A stretch of DNA of 64,000 bases from Bradyrhizobium sp. CB1650 (GCF_029761915.1 NZ_CP121695.1:2385501-2449500), one strand, 5' to 3'; shown: positions 10,040-22,255, counted from the first letter of the stretch. The notes: a model not told the origin generated them from the letters alone. A program made the numbers and translations.

Positions 10040-11041
10040 ATGACGGACAGAAGCATGCGCATCACCATCCTCTTCGGCGGCTCCAACAGGGAGCGTCTGG
10101 TTTCGGTCGCGTCAGCCCAGGCGCTGCATCAGGCGCTGCCTGAGGCCGATCTCTGGTTCTGGGACATCCAGGACCGGGTGCACTTCGTCTCGTCGAAGCA
10201 GCTTGAGGAGCACGCTCGTCCATTCGAGGACGAGTTCAAGCCGGGCACGCGCGGTGTTCCGCTCGAGCAGGCGCTTGATCAAGCCAAGGCAGAGGACCGC
10301 GTACTGGTGCTCGCCCTGCACGGCGGGCGCGCCGAGAATGGCGAATTGCAGGTGATGTGCGAAGTACGCGGCGTGCCCTTCACCGGATCGGGCTCGGCCT
10401 CCTCGCATCTCGCCTTCGACAAGATCGCAGCCAAGCATTTTGCCGCGCTTGGCGGCGTGACACCGCCGGCAGGCGTCGCGCTCGACAACATCGACGAGGC
10501 CTTTGCCGAATACGGCCGGCTGATCGCAAAGCCGGTGCGCGACGGGTCGAGCTACGGCCTGATCTTCGTCAACGCCAAGCAGGACCTCGTCGCGGTCCGC
10601 AACGCTGCGAAGACCGAAGAGTATGTGATCGAGCCCTACATTGCCGGCGTGGAGGCGACCTGCGGCGTGCTGGAGCGGCCGGACGGCTCGATCATCTCTC
10701 TGCCGCCGATCGAGATCATTCCGGGCGAGGGCAATTTCGACTACGCGGCAAAATATCTCCTGGCGTCGACCCAGGAGATCTGCCCCGGCCGCTTCACAGC
10801 GGAGGTCACCGCCGCTCTCAAGGAGCAAGCGATGCTGGCGCACCGCGCGATGTCCTGCACCGGCTACTCGCGGTCGGACTTCATCGTCGCGGAGAAGGGC
10901 CTCGTCTATCTCGAGACCAACACGCTCCCCGGGTTGACCAAATCCTCGCTCTACCCCAAGGCGTTGAAGGCCGAGGGCATCGACTTCATCGACTTCCTGC
11001 GCGGCCTGATCGAGCTCGCCGAGCGGGGTATGCGGAAATAA
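10040..11041 (+). CDS. ddl: D-alanine:D-alanine ligase (Ddl), ATP-grasp
   Basis: ATP-grasp ligase making D-Ala-D-Ala for MurF. N-terminal ILFGGSNRERLVSVASA matches the Ddl GG-S-ER-VS pattern; VIEPYIAGVEATCGVL and LPPIEIIPGEGNFDYAAKY match the substrate and ATP regions; DFIVAEKGLVYLETNTLPG carries the Mg-binding Glu and Asn. The usual LHGxxGEDG loop reads LHGGRAENG here, a departure from textbook Ddl. Either ATG 10040 or ATG 10055 (MRITILFGG) could be the start; the second gives a more typical N terminus. The cluster position supports the role. Confidence 0.9.
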   Translation: MTDRSMRITILFGGSNRERLVSVASAQALHQALPEADLWFWDIQDRVHFVSSKQLEEHARPFEDEFKPGTRGVPLEQALDQAKAEDRVLVLALHGGRAENGELQVMCEVRGVPFTGSGSASSHLAFDKIAAKHFAALGGVTPPAGVALDNIDEAFAEYGRLIAKPVRDGSSYGLIFVNAKQDLVAVRNAAKTEEYVIEPYIAGVEATCGVLERPDGSIISLPPIEIIPGEGNFDYAAKYLLASTQEICPGRFTAEVTAALKEQAMLAHRAMSCTGYSRSDFIVAEKGLVYLETNTLPGLTKSSLYPKALKAEGIDFIDFLRGLIELAERGMRK

Positions 11042-11062
11042 TTAGGATTGGTTAACGGGCCG

Positions 11063-11080
11063 ACGGGCGAAAACGCCCGT
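11063..11080 (+). terminator. Hairpin downstream of ddl
   Basis: A perfect 7-base stem, acgggcg-aaaa-cgcccgt, 21 bases after the ddl stop. No T-run follows, so it may be a weak terminator or an mRNA 3' stabiliser. Confidence 0.4.
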
Positions 11081-11389
11081 TCTGGAACCCAAAACCGGTA
11101 AAATGCCGGACATCGCGGCATAAATGCCTCACAAGACGGGGCAAAAACTTTCCCGCGTTAACGAATTTTACCTTTTGTTTACCAGGAAGTCCGAAGGTTA
11201 ACGCTGGCGGCGCATATGACGCTTTGGCTGCCGGCGCGTGAGTTGTTGCGGGGTTCCCGCCTCCAGCGAACGCTTTGAACGGGAGAGGCTTCTTCTGCTG
11301 AAGACCAGCACCCGGCCCGGCAAGACCGAGACGTCATGTTCGCCAGGACCCGCACGATGTTGCGGGCAAACTGTTGACGAGCTCGTGCA
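11081..11389 (+). promoter_or_regulatory. Leader region upstream of ftsQ with repeated TTAAC motifs
   Basis: This 309-base stretch holds no gene that I can support. TTAAC occurs at 11158-11162 and 11198-11202, forty bases apart, and again at 11052-11056 just upstream of the region. The first is followed by a T-rich segment. In Caulobacter ftsQA is controlled by CtrA, which binds TTAA-N7-TTAA; no exact full site is present here, so control by CtrA is only an inference from the TTAA half-sites and gene context. Confidence 0.3.
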
Positions 11390-12409
11390 ATGGATGGTGC
11401 AGGCAGCCTCACCCGGTCGCTTTTCAGATCGCTGAGGCCCCAAGCTGATCTGAAGGCGGCCGCTATTGGAGCGGTCGTGCTTCTGCGCGAGTGGGTGCAG
11501 GAGAAGCGCGACGAGAAACGCGCTGCCGCCAAGAACAGGATCAAGGCCAAAGCCGTCGTCGTGCGCGAGCCGCCGCCGCGCGTGGTCGCGCTGGTCGAGC
11601 GTTATCTGCCGCGCCGGGTCGGGATCAGCATGACCGTGCTGCTGCTGATCGGAAGCTGCGGCTTCGGCATCGTCAAGGGCGGCCACCTCCAGGATTTCGT
11701 CACCGCCGTCAGCGACGCCCGCAATGCGCTGGCCAATTCCGCCGGATTCCGCATCACCTCCGTCGTCATCAATGGCCGCAAGCAGCTCAGCCAGGACGAG
11801 ATCCTTGCGGTTGGCGGCGTCAGCGGCCGCTCCTCGCTATTGTTCCTCGACGCCGACGGCGTCCGCGACAAGCTCAAGGCCAATCCGTGGATTGCCGATG
11901 CGACCGTGCTGAAGCTCTATCCGGGCCAGCTCATGATCGAGATCACCGAGCGCAAGGCGTTTGCGCTGTGGCAGGAGGGCGGCCGGCTCTCCGTGATCGC
12001 CGATGACGGCGCCGTGCTCGAACCGTACGTCTCGCGCCGCTTCCTGTCGCTGCCGCTCGTGGTCGGCAAGGGTGCCGACACGCAGGCGCGGGATTTCCTC
12101 GCACTGCTGGCGCGCTATCCGCAGGTCAATTCGGTGACCAAAGCGGCGATCTTCGTCGGCGAGCGGCGCTGGAACCTGAGGCTCAAGGACGGCCTCGACA
12201 TCCGTCTTCCCGAGCAGGACGTCGGCAACGCACTTGCCGCGCTCTCCAAGCTCGACAAGGACGAAAAGCTGTTCTCGCGCGACATCGTCGCGGTCGACAT
12301 GCGCCTGCCGGATCGGCTGGTGGTGCAGCTCTCCGACGACGCCGCGAAGGCGCGCGAGGAGCAGTTCAAGGACAAGAAGTCCAAGAAGAAGGCCGGGGAT
12401 TCCGCATGA
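11390..12409 (+). CDS. ftsQ: Cell division protein FtsQ
   Basis: Bitopic inner-membrane divisome scaffold whose periplasmic part binds FtsB/FtsL. A basic cytoplasmic N terminus of about 75 residues precedes one membrane segment (MTVLLLIGSCGFGIV, near residues 80-95). The POTRA region follows, with ITSVVINGRKQLSQDEIL and LKANPWIADATVLKLYPGQL, typical of FtsQ. The 339-residue length suits alphaproteobacterial members. Its stop overlaps the ftsA start as ATGA, which implies translational coupling. The start ATG has only a weak upstream ribosome site. Confidence 0.94.
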   Translation: MDGAGSLTRSLFRSLRPQADLKAAAIGAVVLLREWVQEKRDEKRAAAKNRIKAKAVVVREPPPRVVALVERYLPRRVGISMTVLLLIGSCGFGIVKGGHLQDFVTAVSDARNALANSAGFRITSVVINGRKQLSQDEILAVGGVSGRSSLLFLDADGVRDKLKANPWIADATVLKLYPGQLMIEITERKAFALWQEGGRLSVIADDGAVLEPYVSRRFLSLPLVVGKGADTQARDFLALLARYPQVNSVTKAAIFVGERRWNLRLKDGLDIRLPEQDVGNALAALSKLDKDEKLFSRDIVAVDMRLPDRLVVQLSDDAAKAREEQFKDKKSKKKAGDSA

Positions 12410-13728
12410 CCGGTCTCGATCGCTCCCAGACGCCGAAGACCCGCCCGATGCCGCACAAGCGCGGCGGCCTCGTCGCCTGCCTCGACATCGGCACCAGCAA
12501 GATCGCCTGCATGATCGCGCGGCTGAAGCCGTCGGCGCCGAGCGAAGCGCTGTGCGGCCGCACTCATGCGGTGGAATTGACCGGCTACAGCCAGATCCAG
12601 GCGCGCGGCATGAAGGCCGGCGCGGTGGTCGATCTCGGCGAATGCGAGCAGGCGGTGCGCCAGGCCGTCGCGCTCGCAGAGAAGATGGCCAAGGTGCAGG
12701 TCGAGTCCGTGCTGCTGTCGGTCTCCGGCGGCAGGCTTGCCGGCCAGCTCGTCGAAGCTGCGGCCGACATTCGCGGCGGCGCGGTGACGCCGGCCGACGT
12801 CAATCGCGTCACCTCCGCCGGCATGCGCCACGCCACCGGCGAGGGCCGCACCGTGCTGCATGCGCTTCCGGTCGGCTACACGCTCGACGGCGTGAAGGGC
12901 ATCCGCGATCCCCGCGGCATGGTCGCGCACCAGTTCGGCGTCGACATGAACGTCGTCACCTGCGATGCGACGGTGGCGCGGAATCTGATGCTGGCGGTGG
13001 AGCGCTGCCATATCAACGTCGAAGCCATGGCGGCGAGTCCCTATGTGGCCGGCCTGTCGGTGCTGACCGACGACGAGGCCGATCTCGGTGCCGCCGTCAT
13101 CGAGATGGGCGCGGGCACCACGACGATCGCGGTCTATTCCGGCGGCCGCTTCGTGCATGCGTCCGGCTTTGCGGTCGGCGGGCAACACATCACGATGGAT
13201 CTTGCGCGCGGACTCTCGGCCACCATTGCCGATGCCGAGCGAATCAAGACGTTATATGGCACCGTCCTCACCGGCGGATCGGACTCGCGTGAGCTGATGT
13301 CTGTGCCGACAGCCGGTGACGAGCAGGATCTGCCGCAGATCGTCTCCCGCGCCACCATCGCCACCATCGTCAAGCACCGTGCCGAGGAAATCTTCGAAAT
13401 GGTCCGGGACCGGCTGAAGGATTCGCCCTTCGCGGCAGAACCCAAGGGCCGCGTCGTGCTCTCAGGCGGCGCCTCGCAGCTCACCGGCCTCGTCGAACTC
13501 GGAACGCAGATCCTCGGCCGGCCCGTGCGGGTCGGACGTCCGCTCGGCTTCGGCCGGCTGCCCAACGAGGCGAAGAACGCCGCTTTCGCGGTGCCCGCCG
13601 GGCTTCTGGTCTACCCGCAATATGTTCACCTCGAACATGTCGAACCGCGGCATACGCGGCAGCAGGTCAAGACAGGGACCGGCGGTTATTTCGGAAAGGT
13701 CGGACGATGGCTACGCGAGGGCTTCTGA
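12406..13728 (+). CDS. ftsA: Cell division actin-like ATPase FtsA
   Basis: Actin-fold ATPase that anchors FtsZ filaments to the inner membrane. Phosphate-1 region VACLDIGTSKIACM is near residue 22, IEMGAGTTTIAVYSGG (phosphate 2) near residue 232, and the adenosine motif VVLSGGASQLTGL near 350. The C terminus GGYFGKVGRWLREGF is an amphipathic helix, the membrane anchor of the family. The 440-residue length is normal. It overlaps ftsQ by four bases and lies 87 bases before ftsZ. Confidence 0.97.
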   Translation: MTGLDRSQTPKTRPMPHKRGGLVACLDIGTSKIACMIARLKPSAPSEALCGRTHAVELTGYSQIQARGMKAGAVVDLGECEQAVRQAVALAEKMAKVQVESVLLSVSGGRLAGQLVEAAADIRGGAVTPADVNRVTSAGMRHATGEGRTVLHALPVGYTLDGVKGIRDPRGMVAHQFGVDMNVVTCDATVARNLMLAVERCHINVEAMAASPYVAGLSVLTDDEADLGAAVIEMGAGTTTIAVYSGGRFVHASGFAVGGQHITMDLARGLSATIADAERIKTLYGTVLTGGSDSRELMSVPTAGDEQDLPQIVSRATIATIVKHRAEEIFEMVRDRLKDSPFAAEPKGRVVLSGGASQLTGLVELGTQILGRPVRVGRPLGFGRLPNEAKNAAFAVPAGLLVYPQYVHLEHVEPRHTRQQVKTGTGGYFGKVGRWLREGF

Positions 13729-13815
13729 TGAACCGGTTCCGCAATCTTCGATTTTCACCAACTCCCGCGGCCGCCGGCCGGGGCGAACCCACGCGCGCGT
13801 GATCGAGAGGCAAAC

Positions 13816-15600
13816 ATGACCATCAATATCAATGTTCCTGATATTCACGAATTGAAGCCGCGGATCACCGTGTTCGGCGTCGGCGGCGCCGGCGGCAACG
13901 CCGTCAACAACATGATCACGGCGGGCCTGCAGGGCGTCGACTTCGTGGTCGCCAACACCGACGCGCAGGCGCTGACGATGTCGAAAGCGCAGCGCATCGT
14001 GCAGATGGGCACTGCGGTGACGCAGGGGCTCGGCGCCGGCTCGCAGCCCAACGTCGGCGCGGCCGCCGCGGAAGAGGTGATCGACGAGCTGCGTGATCAT
14101 CTCTCCGGCGCCAACATGGTGTTCGTCACCGCCGGCATGGGCGGCGGCACCGGCACCGGTGCAGCTCCCGTGATCGCCAAGACCGCGCGCGAGATGGGCA
14201 TCCTCACTGTCGGCGTGGTGACCAAGCCGTTCCACTTCGAAGGCGGCCGCCGCATGCGCACCGCGGAAGCGGGCATCAATGAGCTGCACAAAGTCGTGGA
14301 CACGCTCCTGATCATCCCGAACCAGAACCTGTTCCGGGTCGCCAACGAGAAGACCACCTTCGCCGACGCCTTTGCGATGGCCGACCAGGTGCTCTACTCG
14401 GGCGTTGCCTGCATCACCGACCTGATGGTCAAGGAAGGCCTGATCAATCTCGACTTCGCCGACGTCCGCGCCGTCATGCGGGAGATGGGCAAGGCGATGA
14501 TGGGCACGGGCGAAGCCTCCGGCGACAAGCGCGCGCTGACCGCCGCCGAGGCCGCGATCGCCAACCCGCTGATCGACGATTCCTCGATGAAGGGCGCCAA
14601 GGGCCTCCTGATCTCCATCACCGGCGGCAAGGACCTGACCCTGTTCGAGGTCGACGAAGCCGCCACCCGCATCCGCGAGGAGGTCGACCAGGATGCCAAT
14701 ATCATCGTCGGCGCCACGTTCGACGAAGCACTCGACGGCCTGATCCGCGTCTCGGTCGTCGCCACCGGCATCGAGCAGGCCGCGATCGCCCGCAACAGCC
14801 AGGCCTCCAGCGCTCCGGTTGCGAATCCGGCGCCCCAGCCGCAGGCTCAGGCTCCGGCCGCGGAGAGCCGCCTCGCCGACCTGACCGCGCGGCTGCGCGC
14901 CGACAATCAACGTCTGGCAGAGCGCGCCCAGAAGCTGGAAGGGCAGCAGATGCCCACGGCCGCGCCGGCTGCCCCGATGGCGCCGCGTCCTAACGTCGAG
15001 CGCGCCGCGCTCGCCGCCATTGCCGCCGCGGTTGCTCCGGAGGTTCCCGCCGCACCGATGCACCCTGCCTCCTACGGCGACGTTACCGTGCGTCCGATCG
15101 CGCAGAAGCCCACCCTGTTCCCAGAGCCTGAACACGCCCCGGCCATGCATGAGCCGATGACGCCCGATACCTTCATCCCGCCGCAGGCCGAGCGTCCGCC
15201 GGTGCGCGCGCCGCGCATGCCGCGCCTAGAGGAACTGCCGATGCCGGCCCAGGCCGAGATTCGCCAGGCCCGCGGCGAGGTCGAGGAGGAGCACCCGCAG
15301 AAGACCCGGCTGTCGCTGTTGCAGCGCCTCGCCAATGTCGGCCTCGGCCGCCGCGACGAGGAGAGCGAGCCGCCGGTCGCGGCCCGTACCGCCGGTCCAG
15401 CGATGCCGCCGCTGCCCGAGCGCAAGCCGCAGCGTAGCGTCGCCCAGCAAATCGCGACCAATGAGCCGGTATCTGAGTATGCCCGTCGTCCGGCGCCGCA
15501 AGGTCTGGACGCCCATGGCCGCCCAGCGCCTGTTGCGCCGGCGCCACAGGGAGACGATCATCTTGATATCCCGGCCTTCCTGCGGCGTCAGGCGACGTGA
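13816..15600 (+). CDS. ftsZ: Cell division tubulin homologue FtsZ with long linker
   Basis: GTPase that forms the Z ring. The GTPase core spans residues ~12-320 with [16 protein letters not shown] near the start and the tubulin loop [13 protein letters not shown] near residue 110. A long Pro/Ala/Glu-rich linker of about 260 residues follows. The end carries the conserved tail DIPAFLRRQ, which in the family binds FtsA and other partners. At 594 residues it is much longer than E. coli FtsZ (383), as is usual for Bradyrhizobium-type FtsZ. A strong terminator follows, closing the dcw transcription unit. Confidence 0.98.
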   Translation: MTININVPDIHELKPRITVFGVGGAGGNAVNNMITAGLQGVDFVVANTDAQALTMSKAQRIVQMGTAVTQGLGAGSQPNVGAAAAEEVIDELRDHLSGANMVFVTAGMGGGTGTGAAPVIAKTAREMGILTVGVVTKPFHFEGGRRMRTAEAGINELHKVVDTLLIIPNQNLFRVANEKTTFADAFAMADQVLYSGVACITDLMVKEGLINLDFADVRAVMREMGKAMMGTGEASGDKRALTAAEAAIANPLIDDSSMKGAKGLLISITGGKDLTLFEVDEAATRIREEVDQDANIIVGATFDEALDGLIRVSVVATGIEQAAIARNSQASSAPVANPAPQPQAQAPAAESRLADLTARLRADNQRLAERAQKLEGQQMPTAAPAAPMAPRPNVERAALAAIAAAVAPEVPAAPMHPASYGDVTVRPIAQKPTLFPEPEHAPAMHEPMTPDTFIPPQAERPPVRAPRMPRLEELPMPAQAEIRQARGEVEEEHPQKTRLSLLQRLANVGLGRRDEESEPPVAARTAGPAMPPLPERKPQRSVAQQIATNEPVSEYARRPAPQGLDAHGRPAPVAPAPQGDDHLDIPAFLRRQAT

Positions 15601-15626
15601 GGATTGTTACGATAGGGCAGACGAAA

Positions 15627-15659
15627 AAAGGCCCCGGCGGGAAGCTTGCCGGGGCCTTT
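15627..15659 (+). terminator. Rho-independent terminator after ftsZ
   Basis: A perfect 12-base stem, aaaggccccggc and gccggggccttt, with a nine-base loop gggaagctt. It lies 27 bases after the ftsZ stop and is followed by a T-rich ccatttt. Confidence 0.92.
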
Positions 15660-15963
15660 CCATTTTCACTACGCGCGTCCGCGTCGTCCGCTCAAGTAAT
15701 TGATTTTGAATCATTAATTATGCTTTCGGTGGTTCTGTAAGACTGCCGGTTGCGGCCCTCAACCACGGCGCAATTTGGTTAAGCCTTGGCGCGAATACGG
15801 CAGAGTTGGGGTAACAATCGGTAAAAAAGCGTGAGTTGGCGCTGTTTAGGGTGGTGACTATGGTTCGCCACGACTTGGGGATACGGAGATTCGGACGGTC
15901 GACGGGGGTCGGTCAGTCGGGTCTTGTATAAGTCGCAGTGGGTCATAGTGGGGGCGGGTCCCG
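15660..15963 (+). promoter_or_regulatory. Intergenic region upstream of lpxC
   Basis: About 300 bases between the ftsZ terminator and lpxC. The left part is AT-rich for this genome (gtaattgattttgaatcattaattatg, 15696-15722) and must hold the lpxC promoter, since the terminator isolates lpxC from ftsZ. A 23-codon frame starting at 15859 is the only open frame with an ATG worth naming and looks like chance. I cannot place -35 and -10 boxes with confidence. Confidence 0.4.
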
Positions 15964-16926
15964 ATGAAATTCAGCCGGCAAACAACGCTTCGTGCGCAAG
16001 CCACCGTGGCCGGCGTCGGCGTTCACTCCGGTTCTCCGGTCACCCTCACGCTCGGACCCGCACCTGTCGATGCAGGATATATTTTTATCCGCACCGGCCT
16101 TGAGGGAAGTGACCGCGAAGTTCAGGCGACCGCCGAGCAGGTGATCGCGACCGAGTTTGCGACCGTCCTCGGCGATCGCGATGGTCCGCTGGTCTCCACC
16201 GCCGAGCACGTGCTTGCCGCGCTGCGGGGGATGGGTGTGGACAACGCCACCATCGAGATCGACGGCCCCGAAGTGCCGATCATGGACGGAAGCGCTGCCC
16301 CCTTCATTGCGGCGATCGATCAGGCCGGCATCGTTGCCCAGCCGGCGCAGCGCCGCTTCATCCAGGTTCTCAAGCCTGTCTCGGTCGCGATCGGCGACTC
16401 CTTCGGCGAGCTGCGGCCCTTTGCGGGCGGGTTCCGCGCCGAGATCGAGATCGATTTCGCCCATCCGGTGATCGGTAAGCAGAGCTACGCGCTCGAACTC
16501 AATCCGGAGCGTTTCCGCCGTGAAGTCGGCCGTGCCCGGACCTTCGGCATGATGTGCGATCAGGCGCGGCTGTGGAGCGCGGGCTACGCGCTCGGCTCAT
16601 CCTTCGAAAATACCCTGGTGTTCGACGACGAGCGGCTGCTCAATCCCGAGGGGCTGCGCTACGCCGACGAATGCGCCCGCCACAAGGTTCTGGACGTCAT
16701 CGGCGACCTGGCGCTGGCCGGCCTGCCGCTGCTCGGTGCCTACCGCTCGGTGCGCGGTGGCCACAAGCTCAACCATGCCGTCCTGACCGCGCTGCTCCGC
16801 GATCGTGCCGCCTGGCGCGTGGTCGAGGGCGAGGCAGCCCGCCGCACCACCCGTCCAGTCGTCGAGGCCGGCAGCGGCATCGTCGGTGGCCGGATCGCAG
16901 CGGCCTACGGCCCGGATGTGTCTTAA
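15964..16926 (+). CDS. lpxC: UDP-3-O-acyl-GlcNAc deacetylase LpxC
   Basis: Zinc metalloenzyme performing the first committed step of lipid A synthesis in the cytoplasm. The N-terminal zinc-ligand region reads STAEHVLAALRGMGVDN (His near residue 82), then DGPEVPIMDGSAAPF. The second zinc and catalytic region is HKVLDVIGDLALAG near residue 239, followed by GGHKLNHAVLTALL. The 320-residue length and the position right after ftsZ match alphaproteobacterial gene order. The start ATG KFSRQTTLRAQATV gives the typical N terminus. Confidence 0.97.
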   Translation: MKFSRQTTLRAQATVAGVGVHSGSPVTLTLGPAPVDAGYIFIRTGLEGSDREVQATAEQVIATEFATVLGDRDGPLVSTAEHVLAALRGMGVDNATIEIDGPEVPIMDGSAAPFIAAIDQAGIVAQPAQRRFIQVLKPVSVAIGDSFGELRPFAGGFRAEIEIDFAHPVIGKQSYALELNPERFRREVGRARTFGMMCDQARLWSAGYALGSSFENTLVFDDERLLNPEGLRYADECARHKVLDVIGDLALAGLPLLGAYRSVRGGHKLNHAVLTALLRDRAAWRVVEGEAARRTTRPVVEAGSGIVGGRIAAAYGPDVS

Positions 16927-17176
16927 CAACGTTTCGCTGCCCTTTGGCGGCCTGCGACAACCGCGAAACTTCCGGTAACCATGATCGGCTACCATGACGC
17001 ATGGCCGCCTTAATCCGGGCGAATTGCGGACCTATCCGGTCGGTTCACGATCGTTTTTTGGATACATCGGCGCGGTCGCATTGGCAGAGCGCCACGCACA
17101 ATACGCGTCCATGACGGGGGTATGACCGGATCATGGGATGGCGGGCACCGCATCACAGGGCGACGAGTCTCAATTC

Positions 17177-18079
17177 ATGTCGGCACAGCGTATGACGCGC
17201 GAATATCTTCCGGTTTCGCTCAAGGCGTCGATCAGGGTCCGTCGGCTGGCGCGGGCCGCGACCTTCCTGATTCTCGCGCTGCCGCTCGCCGGCTGCGGCA
17301 CCGGCGCGCTCTGGGACAAGTTCACCGCCAAGGACGACACCTTCGTCGAGGAGCCTGCCGACAAGCTCTACAATGAGGGCCTGTACCTCATGAACGAAAA
17401 GAAGGACCCGAAGCAGGCAAACAAGAAGTTCGAGGAGGTCGATCGCCAGCATCCCTATTCCGACTGGGCGCGCAAATCGCTGCTGATGTCGGCCTATGCA
17501 GCCTACCAGGGCGGCGACTATGACGGCTGCATCGGCGCGGCCACCCGCTACGTCACGCTGCATCCCGGCAGCCCGGACGCCGCCTACGCGCAATATCTGA
17601 TCGCCGCCTCCCATTACGACCAGATCCCGGACATCAGCCGTGACCAGGGCCGGACCGAGAAGGCGGTCGCCGCGCTGGAAGAGGTGGTGCGCAAATATCC
17701 CAACTCGGAATATGCGGCCAGCGCCAAGGCCAAGATCGAGGGCGCGCGCGACCAGCTCGCCGGCAAGGAGATGAATGTCGGCCGCTACTACATGCAGAAG
17801 CGCGACTACACCGCCGCGATCAACCGCTTCAAGGCCGTGGTGACGCAGTACCAGACCACGCGCCACGTCGAGGAGGCGCTATTCCGGCTCACCGAGGCCT
17901 ATATGGCGATCGGCATCGTCGGCGAGGCCCAGACGGCCGCCGCCGTGCTTGGGCACAATTTTCCCGACAGCCGCTGGTACAAGGACGCCTATAATCTTGT
18001 AAAATCCGGCGGTCTCGAGCCGAGCGAGAATCAGGGGTCCTGGATCAGCAGGACCTTCAAGAAGATGGGCCTCGGCTAG
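17177..18079 (+). CDS. bamD: Outer membrane assembly lipoprotein BamD
   Basis: Periplasm-facing outer-membrane lipoprotein of the BAM complex, which inserts beta-barrel proteins. From ATG 17177 the protein has a long basic N region, a hydrophobic stretch (ATFLILALPLAG) and a lipobox LAGC with Cys at residue 40. TPR-like repeats follow: KLYNEGLYLMNEKKDPKQA, YQGGDYDGCIGAATRYVTLH and the YFor-type RYYMQKRDYTAAINRFKAVV. In-frame starts at 17138 and 17192 are also possible. It lies 15 bases before recN, so the two probably share a transcript. Confidence 0.93.
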   Translation: MSAQRMTREYLPVSLKASIRVRRLARAATFLILALPLAGCGTGALWDKFTAKDDTFVEEPADKLYNEGLYLMNEKKDPKQANKKFEEVDRQHPYSDWARKSLLMSAYAAYQGGDYDGCIGAATRYVTLHPGSPDAAYAQYLIAASHYDQIPDISRDQGRTEKAVAALEEVVRKYPNSEYAASAKAKIEGARDQLAGKEMNVGRYYMQKRDYTAAINRFKAVVTQYQTTRHVEEALFRLTEAYMAIGIVGEAQTAAAVLGHNFPDSRWYKDAYNLVKSGGLEPSENQGSWISRTFKKMGLG

Positions 18080-18094
18080 GAAATTTGGGGTTCC

Positions 18095-19768
18095 ATGCTG
18101 GCGCGTCTGTCGATCCGTGACATCGTCCTGATCGAACGGCTCGATATCGAATTCGCACCCGGCCTTGCGGTTTTGACGGGCGAGACCGGTGCGGGCAAAT
18201 CCATCCTGCTCGATGCCTTTGCGCTGGCGCTCGGCGGCCGCGGCGACGCCGGGCTGGTGCGCCACGGCGTGGAGCAGGGACAGGTCACCGCCGTCTTCGA
18301 CGTGCCGAAGACCCATCCCGCGACGAAGATCCTCGCCGAGAACGGGCTGGACGACACCGGTGAGATGATCCTGCGCCGGGTGCAGTTCGCCGACGGCCGC
18401 ACCCGCGCCTTCATCAACGACCAGTCGATCAGCGTGCAGACCCTGAAGGCGGTCGGCGCCGCGCTGGTCGAGATCCACGGCCAGCATGACGAGCGCGCGC
18501 TGGTCGATGCCGCCACCCACCGCCGCCTGCTCGATGCCTTTGCCGGCCTCGAAAAGGATGTCGCAGTGGTCGAATCGCTCTGGGACGCGCGCCGCACGGC
18601 GAATACCGCGCTGGAAGTGCATCGCTCCGGCATGGAGCGCGCCGCCCGCGAGGCCGACTACCTCCGCCATGCCTCCGACGAATTGAAGCAGCTCGCGCCC
18701 AAGGACGGCGAGGAGACTGCGCTGGCCTCGCGCCGCACCACCATGATGCAGGGCGAGAAGATCGCCTCCGACCTGCGCGAGGCGCAGGAAGCGGTCGGCG
18801 GCAATCACTCGCCGGTCGCGGCGCTGTCGGCTGCGGTACGCCGGCTGGAGCGCCGCGGCGTCAATTCGCCGGCGCTGGTCGAGCCCGCGGTCAAGGCGAT
18901 CGATGCCGCGATCAATGCGCTGGAGGAGGCGGACCAGCACCTCCAGGCCGCGCTGGCCGCGACGGACTTCGATCCGGCCGAGCTCGAACGCATCGAGGAG
19001 CGGCTGTTCGCGCTGCGTGCCGCCTCGCGCAAATATTCGACGCCGGTCGATGGCCTCGCGGCGCTGGCCGCCAAATACGCCGCCGACGTCGTGCTGATCG
19101 ATGCCGGCGCCACGCAGTTGAAGAAGCTCGAGCTGGCCGCCATCGAAGCCGATGCTCGCTATGCGACGGCTGCGAAGAAACTGTCGGTGGCACGGCAGAA
19201 ATCGGCCGAGAAGCTCAATAAGGCGGTCAACGCCGAGCTCGCGCCGCTCAAGCTCGAACGCGCGAAATTCATGACGCAGGTCGAGACCGACGAGACCGTG
19301 CCCGGCCCGCAAGGATTCGACCGCGTCGAGTTCTGGGTGCAGACCAACCCGGGCACCAAGCCGGGAGCGCTGATGAAAGTCGCCTCCGGCGGCGAGCTGT
19401 CGCGCTTCCTGCTCGCGCTCAAGGTCGTACTCTCCGACCGCGGCTCGGCGCCGACCCTGGTATTCGATGAAATCGACACCGGCGTCGGCGGCGCGGTCGC
19501 GGATGCCATCGGCGCGCGCCTCGCCCGTCTTGCCGGCAAGGTCCAGGTGATGGCCGTGACTCACGCCCCGCAGGTTGCCGCCCGTGCCGACCAGCATCTC
19601 CTGATCTCCAAGGATGCGCTCGACAAGGGCAAGCGCGTCGCCACCCGCGTCAACGCACTCGCCGCCGACCACCGCCGCGAGGAGATCGCGCGGATGCTGG
19701 CGGGCGCCGAGATCACGGCGGAGGCGAGGGCCGCGGCGGAACGGTTGCTCCGGGCGGCGACGGCTTAA
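18095..19768 (+). CDS. recN: DNA repair ATPase RecN
   Basis: SMC-like ATPase acting in recombinational double-strand break repair. Walker A GETGAGKSILLDAF is near residue 28. The long central part is rich in charged coiled-coil sequence. Near the C terminus stand the ABC signature region VASGGELSRFLLALK and Walker B LVFDEIDTGVGGAVAD (near residue 455), then VTHAPQVAARADQHL. The 557-residue length is standard. It follows bamD by 15 bases. Confidence 0.97.
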   Translation: MLARLSIRDIVLIERLDIEFAPGLAVLTGETGAGKSILLDAFALALGGRGDAGLVRHGVEQGQVTAVFDVPKTHPATKILAENGLDDTGEMILRRVQFADGRTRAFINDQSISVQTLKAVGAALVEIHGQHDERALVDAATHRRLLDAFAGLEKDVAVVESLWDARRTANTALEVHRSGMERAAREADYLRHASDELKQLAPKDGEETALASRRTTMMQGEKIASDLREAQEAVGGNHSPVAALSAAVRRLERRGVNSPALVEPAVKAIDAAINALEEADQHLQAALAATDFDPAELERIEERLFALRAASRKYSTPVDGLAALAAKYAADVVLIDAGATQLKKLELAAIEADARYATAAKKLSVARQKSAEKLNKAVNAELAPLKLERAKFMTQVETDETVPGPQGFDRVEFWVQTNPGTKPGALMKVASGGELSRFLLALKVVLSDRGSAPTLVFDEIDTGVGGAVADAIGARLARLAGKVQVMAVTHAPQVAARADQHLLISKDALDKGKRVATRVNALAADHRREEIARMLAGAEITAEARAAAERLLRAATA

Positions 19769-19772
19769 CTTT

Positions 19773-22086
<2,314 letters not shown>

Positions 22087-22115
22087 GATTCGACACGCTC
22101 ACGCCTTTCGTTCCG

Positions 22116-22219
22116 CTGTCATCACCCGCGAAAGCGGGTGATCCAGTATTCCAGAGGCTGTGCGAGGATACGGAGAAGCCGCGGCGTACTGGATCCCCCG
22201 CCTTCGCGGGGGATGACAG
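22116..22219. repeat. Dispersed palindromic repeat after ligA (family A)
   Basis: A 104-base palindrome beginning ctgtcatcacccgcgaaagc and ending cttcgcgggggatgacag, with gtattccagagg and cggcgtactggat inside. It is nearly identical to 23704-23805 and shares its core with 4553-4724. It lies between the convergent ligA and MFS genes. Confidence 0.9.
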
Positions 22220-22255
22220 TGAGGTTGTTGTAACGGCCGTCGCTCGCCGCGACAG

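Noticed and set aside
15859..15930. A 23-codon frame before lpxC.
   Set aside because: Short, basic and without a ribosome site; it lies where the lpxC promoter is expected.
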